Shown one piece after another: positions 51,651 through 60,994 of a stretch of 64,000 bases of DNA. Positions within the stretch are counted from its first letter, which is position 1; every line of letters starts with the position of its first letter. Made by a program: the position numbers and the translations under genes. The notes under the pieces are model-generated. The model searched no databases. It was not told the DNA's origin and was given only the letters and a program-made list of their open reading frames with translations. The stretch is from Aquimarina aggregata (GTDB lineage: Bacteria; Bacteroidota; Bacteroidia; Flavobacteriales; Flavobacteriaceae), in NCBI RefSeq assembly GCF_001632745.1, contig NZ_LQRT01000006.1:84026-148025 (forward strand). Reading direction: 5' to 3'.

Positions 51651-53882
51651 CTAACGATTCTTTATTTGACTCTTGGCATATTTCATATTATTTTTAGCTA
51701 ACTGAAAATCTGGTCTTATCGTTACGGCCTTATTACAAGCCTCTATAGCTTTTTCATAATTGCCTAACATGTTATTAGAAGAACATATATTATTATAAGC
51801 TATACTATTCTTGGGTTCAACTTTTAGCAATTCTTGATTTATAAGTATGCAAGATCTATAATCTTTTATACTATAGTAATTATATCCCAATCTAAGATAT
51901 TCTTCTTTTGTGAATTTATTATTTTTTCTTCTATTAAGCCCTTCATTAGATATCTTTAAGTTATTGGTCGCCAAAGTCATGTTTGGAGAGAACTCTAGTG
52001 CTTTTTCTCCTGCATATTTAGCTCTCTCATACATCAAAAGAATATTATATGCCGAGCACATATTATTATAAGCTATACTATTTTTTGGATTTAATTCGAC
52101 AACTTTTTGTGAGGCTTCAATGCTTTTAAAATAGCTTTCCTTATTATAATACATTAAACTTAATTGAATATAACCATTTTCAGTCGGCTGTTTACTTAAC
52201 TTTTGTTCTAAAGCCTCTATAGTATCAACTTTAAAATTATTTTTCACAATAAAACAAATAGGAACTCCATCAACTGTTACTTTATGCACTGTATTATTCG
52301 GAGGCCAGTTTTTATCGAGATCTTTGTCAAACTTAGCTTCAGTAAGCATCACAACTCCATAATCCCAATCAGGACTATCTTCTCTTACTGCCACGTACTC
52401 TAAATTTGGTATTTTATCTAGATAATATTTTATTTTTAACTGCTCTCCGTAATACATTCGCACTCTTACAGGTTCGTGCCGATCTGTATTACTTATGTTA
52501 TTTTCTAACCAATCTACTGCCGGTTTGATAGCAAATCCTAAATAATCAATCTCATAATTACCATATGCACCTGAAACCCCTCCTATAAGAGGACTAAAAT
52601 ACAATGCCTCAAAAGGATGATTTTTAGCCATAAACTGTAACGGTTCTAATAAAAATAGAATAAGTATAGAGGGTAATATAACTTTACTCTTAATGTATTT
52701 AGACATAAAAACCTTAAATCTACTCCATGCAAAGGTACATACAACAATCATTGGCGGCACAGTAAACAAAAATTGACGCGAATGATCATAACTATTAGCC
52801 TTACCTAAAATAAGTAAAACCAATGGAAACAAAGATGTAAACAACAGGAAAGAGCTGTATAATTTGATTTTTGAGTCAGTTTTAACATAAATAAATGGGA
52901 TAAGAAGCATCCCAATAATTAAATGCAATGGCATCGAAATAAACAATAAACTTTTAAAAGAATAATACCAAGGCATATCATAACTATTACGCCAAACTCC
53001 CTCAAATATTTGTGTACTTACAAAACCCTTGTATTGTGTAGCTTTAAGAAATAAATCAATAGGAACAATAAGTGGATTCGTTTGAGCATAAGGCCAAAAA
53101 ATAGCTGTAGCTAAATAAGCTAATATAGCTATTCCTGAAATCTTTAATAATAACAAAAAAATATCTTTTAAAACGATGTTTTTAAACCTTTGTTGATAAT
53201 TCTCGATAAACCACCATAAAAAAAATGCAATCCCTAAGTTTCCTAAAAACACAAGGCCTATCAACCTTATATTGATTAGAATTGAAATATTAAAAACTAA
53301 AAAAAATCCTCTTTTAAAACTTATCTCAGGTAATTCTTTTAGCAATTTAATGACATGATAAATAGAAAATATATAAAATGCAGCGAAAGGAATATCTTTT
53401 GGACTGTTCATCGCTTGCCCAAATAAAACTGGTGTCAATACCACAAAAACCAAAGTGATTATCCCTAAACGCCAACCTCCTAATTCTTTACCTATTAAAC
53501 CACAAAAGAGAAACAATAAAAATCCAATAATAGCGCTGATAATATTTCGAAATTCATATTCGCCTACAAAACCGAAAAATTGATACAAAAAGTTACATAG
53601 CAGATCAAAAAAACCACCAAAACCATTCATCCCTTTCTCTAGATGTTCTTGACTAAGAGAGATATTTATATATTTACCTTTTTTATCTAGAGGAGACAAT
53701 TGGGCAATCTTATTTTTTCCTTTAAAATAGTCTAGAATGCGTTTTCCATGTTCATGATGCACTCTAGCATCTTCGGTCATACTGTAGTTAATACTTAATC
53801 CCGACATTAATATAACTATAAAAAGCCCTAATAGTATGAAGGCTTTACGATAATCTATTTTAGAAATAAAATCAAGATTCAT
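51651..53882 (-). CDS. Polytopic GT-C-like protein with C-terminal TPRs
   Basis: 743 residues. About 10 membrane helices in the first 410 residues, with an acidic first loop (NYSMTEDARVHHEHGKRILD) and NSPKDIPFAAFYIFSI, like GT39/PMT-type glycosyltransferases. A soluble domain (about 430-570) and two blocks of TPRs follow (NPKNSIAYNNMCSAYNILL, EPKNSIAYNNICSSNNMLG, EKAIEACNKAVTIRPDFQLA). It is the last gene of the minus-strand glycan operon, 5 bases after the DegT aminotransferase. Transfer of a sugar across the membrane is inferred. Confidence 0.78.
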   Translation of the reverse strand: MNLDFISKIDYRKAFILLGLFIVILMSGLSINYSMTEDARVHHEHGKRILDYFKGKNKIAQLSPLDKKGKYINISLSQEHLEKGMNGFGGFFDLLCNFLYQFFGFVGEYEFRNIISAIIGFLLFLFCGLIGKELGGWRLGIITLVFVVLTPVLFGQAMNSPKDIPFAAFYIFSIYHVIKLLKELPEISFKRGFFLVFNISILINIRLIGLVFLGNLGIAFFLWWFIENYQQRFKNIVLKDIFLLLLKISGIAILAYLATAIFWPYAQTNPLIVPIDLFLKATQYKGFVSTQIFEGVWRNSYDMPWYYSFKSLLFISMPLHLIIGMLLIPFIYVKTDSKIKLYSSFLLFTSLFPLVLLILGKANSYDHSRQFLFTVPPMIVVCTFAWSRFKVFMSKYIKSKVILPSILILFLLEPLQFMAKNHPFEALYFSPLIGGVSGAYGNYEIDYLGFAIKPAVDWLENNISNTDRHEPVRVRMYYGEQLKIKYYLDKIPNLEYVAVREDSPDWDYGVVMLTEAKFDKDLDKNWPPNNTVHKVTVDGVPICFIVKNNFKVDTIEALEQKLSKQPTENGYIQLSLMYYNKESYFKSIEASQKVVELNPKNSIAYNNMCSAYNILLMYERAKYAGEKALEFSPNMTLATNNLKISNEGLNRRKNNKFTKEEYLRLGYNYYSIKDYRSCILINQELLKVEPKNSIAYNNICSSNNMLGNYEKAIEACNKAVTIRPDFQLAKNNMKYAKSQIKNR

Positions 53883-53887
53883 GTTTC

Positions 53888-55018
53888 CTATTTTTCTTTA
53901 AAAAACTTTGCTATCAAAAATACAATTTGATTTTGATCCTCTCTATCCAACTCATAATACAAAGGCAATCGTAACAAATTATCTGTAAAATGATCGCAAT
54001 TCCCTAATACTAAAGATGTTCCATCCTTATGATAAAAAGGGCTTTTATGAAGTGATAAATAATGAAAAACACTATGAACATTATTCTGTTTTAAAAAAGA
54101 GATTAATGCTGTTCGTTCTTGTATATTTTTACACACCAGATAAAAAAGGTGACCATTTACAGATGCATAATCTGGTATGTTTGGGAGCTTCAGAAAACCA
54201 CTCTCGCCTAGTTTTTTTAAACCTTCGAAATAAGAGTTCCATATTTTTTTCCTTCTGGATTGAATTTTTTCAAGATTTTCTAATTGAGCATATAAAAATG
54301 CTGCTGTAACATCTGATGGCAAAAATGAAGAACCTATATCAACCCATGAATATTTTGCAACTTCTCCTCTAAAAAAAGCAGATCTATTGGTTCCTTTTTC
54401 CCAAATAATCTCTGCACGTTGATCAAAACGTTCATCATTAACTACTAACATACCTCCTTCTCCTGCAATAATATTCTTGGTTTCATGGAATGAAAATGCG
54501 GCTAAATGTCCAATAGTACCTAATCGTTTTCCTTTATAATAAGAATCTATTGCCTGTGCGGCATCTTCTATAACAAATAAATCATGAGTGCTCGCAAGAT
54601 TCATTATTTTATCCATATCACAAGCTATTCCTGCATAATGTACTACAACAATCGCTTTTGTTTTAGAAGTAATTAATTCATGTAATGTATCTGCATTAAT
54701 ATTTGGGTTATCCTTGTAACTATCTGCAAAAACTATTTTAGCACCTCTTAAAACAAAGGCATTTGCCGTAGAGACAAAAGTATATGAAGGCATGATTACT
54801 TCATCTCCTGGTTCGATATCAATAAGAATTGCTGCCATCTCTAAAGCGTCTGTACAAGAAGACGTTAGTAGACAATTGCGAAATCCCATTTGTTCATTAA
54901 AATAATTATGACATTTTTGAGTATAATAACCATTACCAGAAATCTTACCACGAGACACTGCATCTTTAATATAATACAACTCGTCTCCAGTCATGTATGG
55001 CTTATTAAAAGGTATCAT
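53888..55018 (-). CDS. wecE: DegT/DnrJ/EryC1 aminotransferase (WecE/RffA-like)
   Basis: 376 residues, PLP-dependent sugar aminotransferase. MIPFNKPYMTGDELYYIKDA at the N-terminus, TSSCTDALEMAAILIDIEPG, GDEVIMPSYTFVSTANAFVL, AGIACDMDKIM, VIEDAAQAID and the PLP Lys in SFHETKNIIAGEGG. The sequence resembles dTDP-4-amino-4,6-dideoxygalactose transaminase. It would supply an aminated deoxysugar for the glycan built by this operon, with the acyltransferase at 56833-57501 as a likely next step. wecE is assigned by likeness only. Confidence 0.88.
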   Translation of the reverse strand: MIPFNKPYMTGDELYYIKDAVSRGKISGNGYYTQKCHNYFNEQMGFRNCLLTSSCTDALEMAAILIDIEPGDEVIMPSYTFVSTANAFVLRGAKIVFADSYKDNPNINADTLHELITSKTKAIVVVHYAGIACDMDKIMNLASTHDLFVIEDAAQAIDSYYKGKRLGTIGHLAAFSFHETKNIIAGEGGMLVVNDERFDQRAEIIWEKGTNRSAFFRGEVAKYSWVDIGSSFLPSDVTAAFLYAQLENLEKIQSRRKKIWNSYFEGLKKLGESGFLKLPNIPDYASVNGHLFYLVCKNIQERTALISFLKQNNVHSVFHYLSLHKSPFYHKDGTSLVLGNCDHFTDNLLRLPLYYELDREDQNQIVFLIAKFFKEK

Positions 55019-55022
55019 TTTT

Positions 55023-56768
55023 TTATTTATTTGTTGAATCCCACAAAAATTGAGTGCTCTTATTATTCCATATTAACACACCTACTCTCTCCCAAGGTTG
55101 ATCAATATTTTTTTGCAATAAGTCTTCCTCCCATTCAAATGAAATTTTTAATCTCTTTTTTACGATTTCAAACTCTTGATAATCAGACAAATCTATATTA
55201 TTCCGATGTGCCCAAAAAGAAGAATATTCAATAAACCCCTTACGAAGGGAATAAGCATTTTCTTTAACATAAGGCTTATTGACTCTGAACATCCAATAAG
55301 CATAAGTACTACCTGATATATATGCATCGCACATTCCTTTTTCATCTAGAAAAGGAAGTAATTCTCCTTTATATTTTAAAGTATACATGTTTTCAAAACC
55401 TTTGAAATGATCATCTAAAAACACATCATGATTAGTAATTCCATAATACCTCTTTGCAAAGTTATTTACCAAATACTTTGTCGTTGAGTTATATCCAAAA
55501 AAATTATAATTGATTTGAAATTGCAGCAGCATAGCAATACATAAAAAAAATAGTAGAAAGTTATCAGTCTTAAAGACACTAGGAAAGAAGTAAGCTTGAT
55601 TAGTATTCTCTATTAAATTTAATGATTGACTTTGATCCCGTTTCTTTTCGGTAAAAACTTTCCCTAGAAAAAGAATTTTACTACTGTAATAAAATAATGG
55701 TAATATCTTACATATCTTTTTGAATAAAGCCATTTCGACATAAGGAGTTCCATCGAAACTTAATCCAGCCAAATTCTTATCAAAAACATATTCATTTATA
55801 TTTTCTTTTTCACTTATTTCTTTTTTTTCAATTGAATCTATTTTCCCAAAAACATCCAAGCATTTAATAAGCAATACGACTTTATTACAATCTAAATTGG
55901 TACTATTATAATACAGTTTTAGACTAGCTTTCTTTGATTGAATTCTTTTTTTAATTTTATCCCATATCGATACGGGTATCATGAGCAGGTAAATAGATAA
56001 ATACCCAAGAGCAAAATAGGGGATTGGAAATTCAACAAGTATCCCAATATGTAAACCCACACCAATTACAAAAAGAATGATTCTAAATTTTTTATTCCAA
56101 AACAAGAAAATAAACATAAACTCAAAAACCATTGTTATATACGATAAAAGCTTGACTAGAAATTCTTGATTTAAAAACCACTGATTATCCGTTATTGTCG
56201 ATATAGGAACGGATGAAGGCAACCATACTCCCAAACCATTAAGCCAAAGCGGAGAATTTATTTTGTAAACAAATGCCGAATCAAAATAAACTAAACCAAC
56301 ACCTAAAAGCACTGGAGCAAAATAATTAATTTTTGAAACCTTTTCTTCATTATAGATTTGATTTCTATTCAAATACACTATTTTTTTCTTTAATAAATCT
56401 ATAGAAAGGGATTTGTAGATTGGCAAAAACATCAAAAGAAAATTTACCCCAGTATAGGTATAAACCATATGATATTCATAATCGGTCATACTTGAAATGA
56501 ATACGATTGTAAATAGATAATTAATTATTGTCATTATTCTTGTAGAGAATCCAATACCCATACAAATAATTACAGCCATCCAAAATAAAAGTAATAATCC
56601 ATTATCAGGAAAGTGGACGTCCAAGTAAGGAATTCTATCAAAATATAGTTGTCTATACTTATATATATAAATTATCTCGAATAAAAAGTTAATAGAATAA
56701 GCTATTCTAAATATAGCAAGTCCTTTGGCTGAAATTTTTTTAAATAATATTTCTTTAATAATATTCAA
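55023..56768 (-). CDS. HTTM-domain (gamma-carboxylase-like) membrane protein
   Basis: 581 residues. Residues 1-270 are polytopic with the HTTM (vitamin K-dependent gamma-carboxylase-like) pattern: AIFRIAYSINFLFEIIYIY, PDNGLLLLFWMAVIICMGIG, and FMFIFLFWNKKFRIILFVIG. Residues about 285-370 (KLYYNSTNLDCNKVVLLIKC, AGLSFDGTPYVEMALFKKIC) look like a degraded DUF393 thiol-oxidoreductase domain in which one Cys of the usual C-x2-C is lost. A further anchor and a soluble tail follow. True carboxylase activity is not implied. It sits in the glycan operon 4 bases from wecE. Confidence 0.72.
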   Translation of the reverse strand: MNIIKEILFKKISAKGLAIFRIAYSINFLFEIIYIYKYRQLYFDRIPYLDVHFPDNGLLLLFWMAVIICMGIGFSTRIMTIINYLFTIVFISSMTDYEYHMVYTYTGVNFLLMFLPIYKSLSIDLLKKKIVYLNRNQIYNEEKVSKINYFAPVLLGVGLVYFDSAFVYKINSPLWLNGLGVWLPSSVPISTITDNQWFLNQEFLVKLLSYITMVFEFMFIFLFWNKKFRIILFVIGVGLHIGILVEFPIPYFALGYLSIYLLMIPVSIWDKIKKRIQSKKASLKLYYNSTNLDCNKVVLLIKCLDVFGKIDSIEKKEISEKENINEYVFDKNLAGLSFDGTPYVEMALFKKICKILPLFYYSSKILFLGKVFTEKKRDQSQSLNLIENTNQAYFFPSVFKTDNFLLFFLCIAMLLQFQINYNFFGYNSTTKYLVNNFAKRYYGITNHDVFLDDHFKGFENMYTLKYKGELLPFLDEKGMCDAYISGSTYAYWMFRVNKPYVKENAYSLRKGFIEYSSFWAHRNNIDLSDYQEFEIVKKRLKISFEWEEDLLQKNIDQPWERVGVLIWNNKSTQFLWDSTNK

Positions 56769-56832
56769 TTTAAAAAATGATTTTAGTGGTTAGACAGTTA
56801 AAACAAGTACTTTTTTCTATTATTTTAAATCA

Positions 56833-57501
56833 CTATAAATCAATTTCATATGATTTTTTACCAATTGATTTAGCGGGATTACCCATATAAACTTCTCCTG
56901 AATCAGCATTTTTGACTAAATTAGAGCTAGCTGCTACAATAGTCTGTTCTCCTACAATAACTCCATCTCTAATAGTAGCATTAAGCCCTATAAATGCTTT
57001 TGATTTTATAATTACATTACCTCCAATCGCACAATGAGATGTAATCGTTACATGGTCTTCTATAACCATATGATGAGCAATAATATTTCCTACCCAAATC
57101 AATACGTTATTTCCTACTTTCGTAAAAGGCATTATGGTATTGTTTTCCATAATAAAAGTATTTTCTCCAACTTTGAAATCATTCCAAACTGAATTTTTTG
57201 AAGACACATAATTGGCTAAATAATATCCTTTTCTTTTAGAAATAGTATATTTTTCGATTCGGTTTTTATTTAATTTAGAATACCCTATTGCAACAAAAAA
57301 ATCATACTCAGATGGTGGATAAATTATTTCTACGTTTTCAAATTCAACTACTGGCAACCCTAAAAACTCTTCTGTATTTTTAAACGCTTTGTCTACACAA
57401 AATGCAACAACTTCATATTTAGAATCATTGGTGAAATAAAAATGTGCTAATTCACCAAATTCGCCTAATCCAAATATGACAAGTTTTATCTTCTTATTCA
57501 T
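56833..57501 (-). CDS. Sugar O/N-acyltransferase, NeuD/PglD-like
   Basis: 222 residues: N-terminal Rossmann-like part (KLVIFGLGEFGELAHFYF) and a C-terminal left-handed beta helix with hexapeptide repeats (VGNNVLIWVGNIIAHHMVIE, HVTITSHCAIGGNVIIKSKA, TIRDGVIVGEQTIVAA), the NeuD/PglD acyltransferase layout. The catalytic His is in the IAHHMVIEDHV stretch. Would acetylate an amino- or hydroxy-sugar. The 5' end overlaps the upstream GT2 gene by 8 bases, so they are translationally linked. Confidence 0.87.
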   Translation of the reverse strand: MNKKIKLVIFGLGEFGELAHFYFTNDSKYEVVAFCVDKAFKNTEEFLGLPVVEFENVEIIYPPSEYDFFVAIGYSKLNKNRIEKYTISKRKGYYLANYVSSKNSVWNDFKVGENTFIMENNTIMPFTKVGNNVLIWVGNIIAHHMVIEDHVTITSHCAIGGNVIIKSKAFIGLNATIRDGVIVGEQTIVAASSNLVKNADSGEVYMGNPAKSIGKKSYEIDL

Positions 57502-58417
57502 ATATTTTTTTTATTATAAAATTAGGTCTGTTCTGCACTTGTTTAAATATTTTATACATATATATCCCTATAACACCTAAAAAAGTAGAAATGATACCTA
57601 ATATCAATATATTGATCACTAATAATGAGGTCCAACCTACTTGAATCTGTTCTCCGTAATACATTTTAACAAGTATCAACAATCCTCCTGTAACAAAGCT
57701 TAATAAAGAAATAATAACCCCAAAATTGAACAACCAAGTTAGTGGTTTCGCAGAAAAAGAAGCAACTGCATTTATTAATAAACTTATTCTTTTTTTAAGC
57801 GTATACGTACTTTTTCCTTTTCTTTGTGATTTGGATATTGGAATTCCTTTTTGATGATAACCAACCCAATACATCATTCCGCCAAGAAATAAGTTAGCAT
57901 CTCCCAACTCTAAAAGACTGTCAACATATTTTTTCCGCATTATACGTTCCGTAAGTATATTTCTGGGAATCAAAGTTTCAGACAAAGCGTTTAAAAAAGT
58001 ATAAAACATATCACCTGAAACTTGCTCAAACCAATTCCCTTTTCTTACTTCTTGATATGCATATACAACATCAAATTTTTCTTTATTATCAAAAACAGCA
58101 TATAATTTTTCAAGTACCTCAGGAGGAGTTTCTAGGTCACAATCAATTAAAAACACGATATCACCATCACTTATACTTAATCCTGCTTGTATTGCATAGT
58201 GATGTCCAAAGTTTCTAGACAAATCAACTAACTTCACGTTAGTATCTTTATCTCGAATTTCTAAAACTTTTAGACGAGAATAATCAGGAGAACCATCGTT
58301 AACGAATATAATTTCGTAATCTTCTGTAATTTTTAGAGTTGTTTTATGAACCCTTTCGTAAAATTCTTGTACAAACCCTTCCGACTTATATAATGTAGTA
58401 ACTATTGATAATTTCAT
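57494..58417 (-). CDS. Glycosyltransferase family 2 (DPMS/GtrB-like)
   Basis: 307 residues. GT-A fold with SIVTTLYKSEGFVQEFYERV, FVNDGSPDYS (DxD-type region), DLSRNFGHHYAIQAGLSISD, LIDCDLETPPEVL and two C-terminal membrane helices (LLVINILILGIISTFLGVIG). This is the layout of undecaprenyl-phosphate glycosyltransferases such as GtrB or ArnC. It probably loads a sugar onto a polyprenyl carrier for the GT-C-like protein of the operon. Overlaps wbqC-like gene by 4 bases (ATGA). Confidence 0.9.
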   Translation of the reverse strand: MKLSIVTTLYKSEGFVQEFYERVHKTTLKITEDYEIIFVNDGSPDYSRLKVLEIRDKDTNVKLVDLSRNFGHHYAIQAGLSISDGDIVFLIDCDLETPPEVLEKLYAVFDNKEKFDVVYAYQEVRKGNWFEQVSGDMFYTFLNALSETLIPRNILTERIMRKKYVDSLLELGDANLFLGGMMYWVGYHQKGIPISKSQRKGKSTYTLKKRISLLINAVASFSAKPLTWLFNFGVIISLLSFVTGGLLILVKMYYGEQIQVGWTSLLVINILILGIISTFLGVIGIYMYKIFKQVQNRPNFIIKKIYE

Positions 58418-59109
58418 ACTCTAGTGCTTTTAAGAAATGTACTAGCTTTTTCACCTTCATTAAAGATAAGATCTAAAACACTCACGCCATGTTCAAAAGG
58501 AGCTGACATCTGATTATATTCTTTATATCCTCTATAATCTATCCATTCTATTGTTATATCATTTTCCTTAAAAAGTGTATCATTTATATAAGCTTTTGCA
58601 GCAGGACCAGAAAGATATCTATTTGCATCTAGCTTTTTGCATGCATCAATCAACCTTTCATTTGCACCTCCTTTAAGATTTAATTCTTTGCTATCAATAA
58701 TCTGTGTTTTAATCCCTAATATATTACAAATTTCTAAAATAAATCTTTTATTAATTTCACTTAATAGCGCATAATCACATTCCAAGTAGAGTTTCTCAAA
58801 CTTTTCCTTATATACTTTAAAAAACGGAGCTTTCCCATAAACCGACTGCAAGGTTTTCCAATGTTTTATATTCCATTTTGATAAAAAGATTTCTGTTTCT
58901 TCAATAGATTGGTTTAATTTAGTTTGTTTTACTGGTATTGTTATCCATTCCAGCCCATTTTTTGTTTTCAAAATATTCCTGTTACGCCAATCATTTTTAG
59001 TATATTGAACCTCATCATAGATTACAAATACATCTACCATATTTATCATGTCAAAATACCCTTTCCAAGGGATGTAATTCGATTGGGATATTGCTATTTT
59101 GTTTTTCAA
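58414..59109 (-). CDS. WbqC-family protein
   Basis: 231 residues. N-terminal IAISQSNYIPWKGYFDMINM, VDVFVIYDEVQYTKNDWRNR, then AYINDTLFKENDITIEWIDY and the closing MSAPFEHGVSVLDLIFNEGE: the complete WbqC signature. WbqC-like proteins occur in O-antigen and sugar-nucleotide clusters; a transferase or ligase role is assumed for them but not proven here. It is translationally coupled to the GT2 gene. Confidence 0.88.
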   Translation of the reverse strand: MKNKIAISQSNYIPWKGYFDMINMVDVFVIYDEVQYTKNDWRNRNILKTKNGLEWITIPVKQTKLNQSIEETEIFLSKWNIKHWKTLQSVYGKAPFFKVYKEKFEKLYLECDYALLSEINKRFILEICNILGIKTQIIDSKELNLKGGANERLIDACKKLDANRYLSGPAAKAYINDTLFKENDITIEWIDYRGYKEYNQMSAPFEHGVSVLDLIFNEGEKASTFLKSTRV

Positions 59110-59212
59110 AATTTCATATTATAAACATTCGCCATTGTATCTAAATATAGGTGATTTCTTTTTATAAAGACAGATCCAGAATCTTTAAATTAATTACGAA
59201 TCGATTAAAACG

Positions 59213-60055
59213 TTAATAGGCATCAAAATCTAATGCACTAAATCTCACTCCCAAAAAATCAAATTTGCGATTCTCTGAAGTTAAATCTTTAAAAATAAGA
59301 TTTAGTGGTGATGGTCTCATTTTAAGGGGGATATCAAAATAAAAAGATTTTTTCCAATTAATAGTATCATCAATACCGATCCATAATTTGATAGGTTTAA
59401 ATCCTAAATTGGTCTGAGTATCTTCAATATTATACTTTTTTTCAAATTTTTTTAGCATCGCTTGTATACCAAAATGAGCAGTTGCTGATGTTATTTTATT
59501 ATTTTTAATCGCATATGGTAATTCTGGATTAGATAAGCGCCATTGTATAACATCTTCGTCCCAATTTCTTTGATAATCGATCGAAGTACTTTCCTTCTTA
59601 TGTGTAATTTTGCCCAAACCCAACTTAGCTTCAAGCATTCCTACAAATTGAAAATCTAACTTTTTAAGAAATCCAGGAGTGCTTTGTGCATTGGCAACAC
59701 CAATGACAAAACCAAAACCTTGTTCAGTGGCAGCTTTAAAACTTTCCCTAGCTAATTTTGTGAATAGTTTTTTTCCTCTGTGATTAGGGTGTGTAGCAGT
59801 ATTTAAAGACAAAAGTCCTTTTTCTTCCTTTCCAAAAACAAATGCTTTGATAGGCATTAATGCATAATGAGCGGCTAGTTCTCCATCAAGATAAGCATTA
59901 TATCCAATCATAGGTCCAACAGGATTCTTAGCATATTGCCATGAAACAAATTTCTCCGTATACTTTTTAGCATTCGGAAAAGTAAGTTTCAAAAGACTTG
60001 TTATTTCTTTAATTGAAATATTATCTGTTTTAATTGGTGAAAATTTGTAATTCAT
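59213..60055 (-). CDS. GNAT-family N-acetyltransferase in the glycan operon
   Basis: 280 residues, GNAT fold in the first ~150: SWQYAKNPVGPMIGYNAYLD, LALMPIKAF-like strand, SLNTATHPNHRGKKLFTKLA (acetyl-CoA loop) and GFVIGVANAQSTPGFLKKLD. The C-terminal half is extra and unassigned. Proteins of this type in polysaccharide clusters may acylate a sugar amine (like FemAB/PseH-type enzymes). Second gene downstream of the GT2/deacetylase pair. Confidence 0.82.
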   Translation of the reverse strand: MNYKFSPIKTDNISIKEITSLLKLTFPNAKKYTEKFVSWQYAKNPVGPMIGYNAYLDGELAAHYALMPIKAFVFGKEEKGLLSLNTATHPNHRGKKLFTKLARESFKAATEQGFGFVIGVANAQSTPGFLKKLDFQFVGMLEAKLGLGKITHKKESTSIDYQRNWDEDVIQWRLSNPELPYAIKNNKITSATAHFGIQAMLKKFEKKYNIEDTQTNLGFKPIKLWIGIDDTINWKKSFYFDIPLKMRPSPLNLIFKDLTSENRKFDFLGVRFSALDFDAY

Positions 60056-60104
60056 TTATTATTGAAAATTAACTGAAATTTATTTTAATAGTACCTAAAA
60101 CATA

Positions 60105-60959
60105 TTAATCTACAAATCCATTATTGTCTAAACCAGATATATAACTTTTATATGTCATTATTTTAGCATTAAAAGTATTCATTATTTCATTTAATCTAGG
60201 AAAAACCTTTCTCCTATTATAATACATTAGCTGATTATAAATCAAATTATTATTAATTTCTGGATGCATAAATTTCTCTTGTTTTAAATCAATATCATAA
60301 GGATGAAAATAACTAGTAACAGCCAAATCATTATTAAAGTGATGGCCAAAACTCTTCTTAATCAAATGATATGGCAAAAATCGAAAATAAACACCTCCCG
60401 AGAATGGTACTTTTAAAAATGTACTTTTTCTTAAGCTTATTGGAATTTCCCACAAGTCATCGTTCATTTTTTTAGGACTTTCACCAAAACCTTCCCATCC
60501 ATATAATGGGTTTTTTGCAGGGAGAATTGAGCTAGAGTATTTAAATCCTAAATCAGTCAAAATATCAAAGGCCCAAAGTACATCTTTTGTAATTGAAAAA
60601 GTCGGAGCCCTATAACCTATAAGCTCTCTTGCCCCATAATTATATAAGGTTTCCATATTTCGTAATAAATCATCTCTAAATTCTTCGGGAGTTTGATTAG
60701 CTACTGCTTTATGTTTATTTGAATGGCAAGCAATTTCATGTCCTTCTTCGACAATCATTTTTATTAAATTAGGATAATATTTAGGAATATCTCCAACAGT
60801 AAAAAATGTTGCTTTTGATTTATAGTTATTCAAAAAAGTTAAATAACTCTCAACTAAATCCTCAACTCTAGCAGTATATATCAGCCCTTCATTTACCCTC
60901 AATCTAACATCCTCAAGATCTACACTGAATAAAAATATGTTCTCCTTTTGGTTTTTCAT
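60105..60959 (-). CDS. Polysaccharide deacetylase
   Basis: 284 residues, NodB-type CE4 fold: ATFFTVGDIPKYYPNLIKMI, EGHEIACHSNKHKAVANQTP (the H-S-x2-H metal pair), GYRAPTFSITKDVLW and a C-terminal FHPYDIDLK. The N-terminal FSVDLEDVR carries the catalytic Asp. It lacks a signal peptide, so it probably acts on a cytosolic, lipid-linked glycan. Matches the PEP-CTERM/exosortase-associated deacetylase subgroup in style, but no exosortase is seen. Confidence 0.9.
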   Translation of the reverse strand: MKNQKENIFLFSVDLEDVRLRVNEGLIYTARVEDLVESYLTFLNNYKSKATFFTVGDIPKYYPNLIKMIVEEGHEIACHSNKHKAVANQTPEEFRDDLLRNMETLYNYGARELIGYRAPTFSITKDVLWAFDILTDLGFKYSSSILPAKNPLYGWEGFGESPKKMNDDLWEIPISLRKSTFLKVPFSGGVYFRFLPYHLIKKSFGHHFNNDLAVTSYFHPYDIDLKQEKFMHPEINNNLIYNQLMYYNRRKVFPRLNEIMNTFNAKIMTYKSYISGLDNNGFVD

Positions 60960-60994
60960 TATGATTACATATGAATTATTCTAATAATTAGAAA

